The notes beneath the pieces were generated by a model that saw nothing but the letters and a program-made list of their open reading frames with translations, ran no database searches and was not told where the DNA came from. From NCBI GenBank assembly GCA_965153455.1, contig OZ234496.1, forward strand, positions 4,597,207-4,661,206: a stretch of 64,000 nucleotides of DNA, read 5' to 3'. The DNA comes from Sphagnum compactum. Lineage: Eukaryota; Bryophyta; Sphagnopsida; Sphagnales. Both the position numbers and the translations under genes were made by a program. This document shows positions 59,601-64,000 of the stretch, piece by piece; the stretch's first letter is position 1, and the number at the start of each line of letters is the position of its first letter.

Positions 59601-60963
59601 GGGCACCCACATCGATGTGTTGGTATGCTCACATGAGAAGAGTTTTGATGAAGCTCTCGATATTGTTCATGGTCATATTATAGAAAAAATTCGAGAACGC
59701 TGTGCTGCTGCAGATGGATGTCAAGGGGTTGCACTTGTGGAGGGAGTCATTCGTACAGAGTGTGTGAAACAGCGCATGTCTTTTAGGGAGCGACGAGACC
59801 AAGCAGTGCTTTTAGAAGAGTTGAAGCAAGCGGTTCTTTCTCATGGGATTGGCTACCAACACCCATGGGATGAGTTGAGAGAAGGGAAAAATGTTATTCT
59901 TGATGTAGCTTGTGAGTCTGCCATGGACCTTATGGGGGCGAGAGATAGAGAGGATGTGGTGCGAAGAGGATTGCGGGATATAGATGAGATTGGTGGTGCC
60001 CATCAGGATCAGTCTACTGTAATCTCAAGAGGATGGTTGTCGAGTTCAAGTTCTTCCAGCATATTAGGCTCCTACTTGAAGCCTCGGTCCAATAATCAGC
60101 ACATAACCATTTGCACTCCAAGTGATCTATTGACCGGGACAAACAGGTTGCAAGGAGAGATACAAGAGCTTGATCAATCACCCCAGCATCAAGACAAACC
60201 AGTGGGTGAATTAGCATGTGAAATCCAGCAGCTATCAACTGTTGTTCATGATACACACAATCTGCTGCATGATACACGCAATCTCATGTATTCTACGCAC
60301 AAGCTTGTCAAAAATGATGTTTTGAGTGTTACCAGACTCATACGCGACTTGATCTTGAACTCCTCACAACGGCATGTTCCACGCATTGTACTCTTCAGCA
60401 AACAAGATGCTAGTTTCAAACAAAAATTGATCACAAAACTGGTTCCAGGGATGAAAGCTCTTCAACTTCATCTACTTTGTGAATACAAGGGACAGGAGCA
60501 CATAGTTGAAGGACAAGCTGGTTGTCAAGTGATCCTCCAAGATGAGAATTGGAAGAAAGTTCACGAGTTGGTGGTGGAGGGGTTGAAATGGGTTTTCTTG
60601 GCTGCTGAAGTGGGGGCACACATTGCAATGGGGCTGGGAAACATGGTTCCAAATCCTAAAATGGAATATGGAAAGGCTGTTGTTGCATTTGGTGAAGGTG
60701 TGCTAAAAGACCCACCAATAGATTGGGCCCCTGTCGCCCCTGGAAAGCTTGTGAGGGATGAGGCATTTGCCATCAGAACAGCAGAGAGGGCGTCTGCAGA
60801 GCAATGGTTGGTGAATTTTTTGAAAGATAAAGACATTTTAAATAAATTTGGGTTGCAGAGAGTGATCTACAAGGACACAGGAGAATTGGGATGGATCTGT
60901 CGAAAACATTTTGACCAAGGCATGCGTGTTGGGGAACTGGATGGATTTCCATGTCCACCTTAG
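56679..60963 (+). CDS. TRN1: TORNADO1-like LRR-Roc-COR (ROCO-type) protein (1298 aa)
   Basis: Exons 56679-57768, 57955-59273 and 59476-60963 join to 3897 nt with GT-AG sites. Residues 1-340 are leucine-rich repeats (LTTLEVMGLSA, IKHLDLTRSL, LETLNLNYCGGVTGS, LKDIDLSGTPL). A Ras-like Roc GTPase follows: Walker A GFPYAGKT (359-366), G3 WDMGGHEE (434-441), G4-like THSDK (518-522). The COR part has YFEDLDFLVVDLDWFCHRVM, then RRLQCDD and GFFCRLQ; the C-terminal third ends with WICRKHFDQ. These blocks match my memory of Arabidopsis TORNADO1/LOPPED1 (about 1380 aa), which controls leaf and root patterning with the tetraspanin TRN2. Intron 1 falls inside the Walker A glycine codon (phase 1). The start is supported by similarity of the first 35 residues. 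It is slightly shorter than TRN1. The stop is 63 bp before a pseudogene. Confidence 0.94.
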
Positions 60964-61025
60964 GTAGGACTGTTCACTAGAGGGATTGAATCTTGGGGTT
61001 TCTGTCCAAACATGCCATTTCTTAG

Positions 61026-64000
61026 AATGTAGACTCCCCTTCCGAGATCCCAGCTGTGCTGTTAGCGGTGAGTTTGATGTGATTATTGTGCTCACGGAAG
61101 TCCAGCAAGGCGAGAGAAGAAGAGTTTCTTAGGCTGCAGTGCGTGGCAATAGAGGAGCAAGCCCGGCAGGTGGGAAGAGGAATCCAAAAGGTTGAAGCAG
61201 TCAGACATTTCCAGAGCCGAACACAGATGTTGAGGAGCAGTAGGAGCAAGAGGAGAAGGTGACTACAGAAAGCAGACAAAGTTTGAAGCTAAACTCAGAG
61301 AGGATGCAGAGTTGGAAGCTGTCAACAAGAGGAAGGGGGCGGAGCTTGTAGCTGCAAACAAGAAGCAAGCGGAGTTTGAAGCTGCAAACAGGAAACAGGC
61401 AGAGGATGAAGCTCACATTAAGAAGCAGGTGGAGCTTGAAGCTGCAAACAGGAAATGGGAAGCGGAAGAATCTCACACTAGGAAGCAAGCTGAATTGGAG
61501 ATTGAATGGAGGAAGCAGGCTGAGAATGAAGCTGCAGATAGGAGAAGACAGGCTGAGGAGGAGGAGGCTAAGAGCCAGCAAATGGCTGAGGAAGAAGCAG
61601 CTTATCTTCACCAGGAGCAAGAGGCTGAGCTAGAAGCTAACCCTTAAAAGAAACAGATGTTGGAAGCTCAACACAGAAATCAGGCAGAGGAACTAGCAAA
61701 CCACACTAAGAGTGTAGACAAGGCACAGCAGCAGCAGGGGGAAGTACCAAGCGCAGTGTAGCCTAAGAAGAAGCAGCAGATGGGTGCAGGTTGATATTTT
61801 TATTTTGTATGTGGGAAATCAAAAAAAATACGATGCAAGTAGTGCAAGTGGGTACATTACTGGTATGCATTTTTCTAACACACTGTGTTGATGTGGGCAG
61901 AGGTTGTCTGGAATGTCATCATGTGGGTTGGGATGTTGTGAGATGCCACCCATGGCCTTGATTGATGTGTTTGGTTTGCTGGTGATGATATTACATGCGG
62001 TTCATGAACTTATGATTTGGTTGTGTTTTGGGGATGTCCAGTTCTTAGAGCTTCTCTGGAATGTCATCATGGGGGTTAGCATATTGTGGGGTCATACCCA
62101 TATGGCCTTGATGTGATTGGTTTGCTGATGATGATATATGCAGTTCATGAACATACAATTTGGTTGTGTTTTTGGGGGATGTCCAGTTCTTAGAGCTTCT
62201 CTGGAATGTCATCATGGGGGTTAGCATATTGTGGGGTCATACCCATATGGCCTTGATGTGATTGGTTTGCTGATGATGATATATGCAGTTCATGAACGTA
62301 CAATTTGGTTGTGTTTTTGGGGGATGTCCAGTTGTACAGAATGTCAAATGGAGCATTGGGTTGCTGTCCACAAGTTTGAATGCCAAGGTCCCGAAACAGG
62401 TAGCCCTGGGAGCCTGGATACTGATAGTGGGACATTCTCTGAGGTGCATAGCTCTGGAATCTCAAGGAGTGAGAATCATAAGGTCTTCGTTGACTTCACA
62501 GACACCAGCAATGTGAATGAAGTAGGACCACCAGCACAGGTGTTGTTGAATCCCGAAGGACCAACTCGGATGCAACAAAAGCTGCCATCTTGGACTGTGA
62601 CCTCTAATGGGCAACAACGTGCAAAGGCAAAGAAGGTTTGTTGGGAGAAACTAACCTGGAAGCTCCTTTCCACTTTTGGTTTTGCCCTTTCCAACCCACA
62701 GACAGTATTGGGGTAGCCTCTATGGTTCTTAAGAAGAGAGTGTGGAGTGCAGTTGAGGTGGGCGAATTAAGCAGAGGGAAAAGCCTCCCAGAAGCATGTT
62801 AAATGCTCTGGATCATTATGTGGACCCTGTGGAATAAGGTAAAGAGGAGTTCCATACTAGTTGTGACAGTCCTCCCCTTTTGCTGGATCCTTTGTTTTAT
62901 TGGTGGTTGGTGTTGGTGTGGTATTGGTGGCATTCCTCAGCATTTCTTTGACACATGCATCTCCTTCTGCTGGAAGAACATATTGGTACTCTCAGATAGA
63001 TGTACTTCTGTCCTGCAAATGCGAAGGTTAGGTGAGGTTGTTTCCAATATCGATCTGCTAATTTACTGCTCTTCAATCCCATCTGAGCAGACGATAGTAG
63101 GGAATCTGCCACCTCACGGACCCTAGGTTATGCCAAGAAGGATGATACATTTAATTAGCTTCCTTGCAAAGTTTTGGTTGGCATTGAATGTTGTAAATGG
63201 GCCTGAGGTCTATTGTCTTCCAGTCACTTCCGACTGAACAATCTGGTCCAGTAGGTCAATTCACATGAGAAAGAGGGTTTTCTTCAAGAAACAGAAAGGG
63301 CCAGTTGTGGGAGTATCTATTGTCTAGGATTTCTAGAGTTTTTAAATGTCTAACCTGAGAGCTGGAAAGATGAGATGTGCTGAGCACATATGAATTGTAT
63401 GTGTGATTTCAGGTTTTCTATTGACTTGATGCAAATGATTTGCATGGAGAAGGTTGTCCTGGAAAAGTCTCTTGATGATTCCATTCAAGAGACGACACTT
63501 ATTCACCACTATTTTGGTGGGTGTCTGCAGTCACAGGTATTATTAGTCTCAGGACTAGAGTGAAGATATCTTTCCAATGCAGAAACTGCTGTACTCTGGT
63601 TGACCTACGCACTACATACATATGTCCATCTGGTGTGTCATGGATTTCTTTAGTCCGGATCTGCTTGGTCTTGCTGTTTGATCAGACATTCGTACTGCTC
63701 TAGAACTAGTTAATCCTATTTAAACCTTGGAGATGTAGGGGGGGAAGAGGGCTAATGTGGGTGCTATTCTGATGTTCTGCTGTCAGGTGAAGTGTATACA
63801 GTGCCTGCATGAGTCTAATCCATATGAACCCATGATGGATCTTCATGTGGATATCCAAGGCAATGTTAAGTCCGTGGAGGATGCTCTTGCTCAATTCACA
63901 GATACTGAACTGTCGGATGGTGCCACAAGTACAAGTGTGACCAGTATGTGCTGCTCATGTGCTCTGCAAATATTGGTGGTTGCTTTCATGTCCATCTCCA
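61026..64000 (+). pseudogene. Decayed MYND-type ubiquitin-specific protease (UBP15-19 group), partial
   Basis: Pieces of a plant MYND-finger deubiquitinase lie in family order. The N-terminal hydrophobic segment (SEIPAVLLAVSLM, then TGA at 61080, then SRKSSKAREEEFLRLQ) is followed by a Lys/Glu coiled coil (61250-61645, KQAEFEAANRKQAEDEA) broken by TAA at 61645-61647 and further stops. The MYND finger is split: CGKSKKIRCK, TAG at 61840, CKWVHY to a GTATGC donor at 61863, then acceptor 62331 and CTECQMEHWVAVHKFEC. After it come FSIDLMQMICMEKV...QETTLIHHYFGGCLQSQ (63413-63536) and VKCIQCLHESNPYEPMMDL (from 63787). A frameshift follows LSDG near 63920, where KYKCD appears in the next frame before a GTATGT donor. 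I could not find the catalytic-Cys exon (NCGNSCYAN motif) between 62635 and 63413. The first MYND cysteine is also lost (YFVC). It continues past the window. Confidence 0.8.
61907..62331. repeat. Three-copy tandem repeat inside the UBP pseudogene intron
   Basis: Units start TCTGGAATGTCATCATG at 61907, 62055 and 62200 (periods 148 and 145; the last is truncated at about 132 bp). Units 2 and 3 are almost identical. Each contains ATGGCCTTGATG, GGTTTGCTG and GGGGATGTCCAGTT. The third ends exactly at the AG acceptor (62330-62331) of the second MYND exon, so each unit carries a copy of the acceptor-like GATGTCCAG. Confidence 0.92.

Overview
This is nuclear DNA from a land plant that is almost certainly not a flowering plant. 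Four intact protein-coding loci and two decayed ones have plant-type GT-AG introns, and there is no operon structure. The strongest lineage clue is a complete seven-exon gene for Enkurin, an axonemal protein of motile cilia. Plants with non-motile sperm have no use for it, so the source should be a bryophyte, lycophyte, fern, cycad or Ginkgo. I cannot narrow it further from sequence alone.

Layout. Bases 1-7925 are AT-rich with no gene. A GC-rich terminal-inverted-repeat transposon occupies 7926-8880. A decayed acyl-activating-enzyme gene (malonyl-CoA synthetase type) lies at about 9430-10764, followed by unidentified exon-like relics to about 12235. A single-exon gene for a plant-specific SMI1/KNR4-like protein (511 aa) is at 13672-15207 (+). 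It converges on the Enkurin gene at 19822-17264 (-; 258 aa). From 19.8 to 35.3 kb is a gene desert with a MITE-like inverted-repeat element (26312-27113), a possible solo LTR (31983-32815), tandem duplications and degenerate TAGG/CCTA tracts. A WNK protein kinase gene (+; coding exons 37259-42002, 879 aa) has an apparent 5' transcribed region from about 35.3 kb. A second desert (42-55.8 kb) holds a GTAAATG-rich tract, a 1.6-kb element with arms of about 310 bp (50401-52041), a degenerate GGTTCC minisatellite and a CTGCTTGAGAG tandem repeat. A TORNADO1-type LRR-Roc-COR gene (+; 56679-60963, 1298 aa) follows. Only 63 bp after its stop codon begins a decayed ubiquitin-specific protease of the MYND type (UBP15-19 group), which runs off the right edge.

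The genes are unrelated in function: ciliary structure, kinase signalling, ROCO-type developmental signalling and deubiquitination. They form three gene islands of about 8-10 kb separated by about 15 kb of old, AT-rich intergenic DNA. Several real genes (Enkurin, both pseudogenes) are invisible as long ORFs. I recovered them by joining short exons at GT-AG sites and recognising family motifs. All family assignments rest on remembered motifs, not on database searches.
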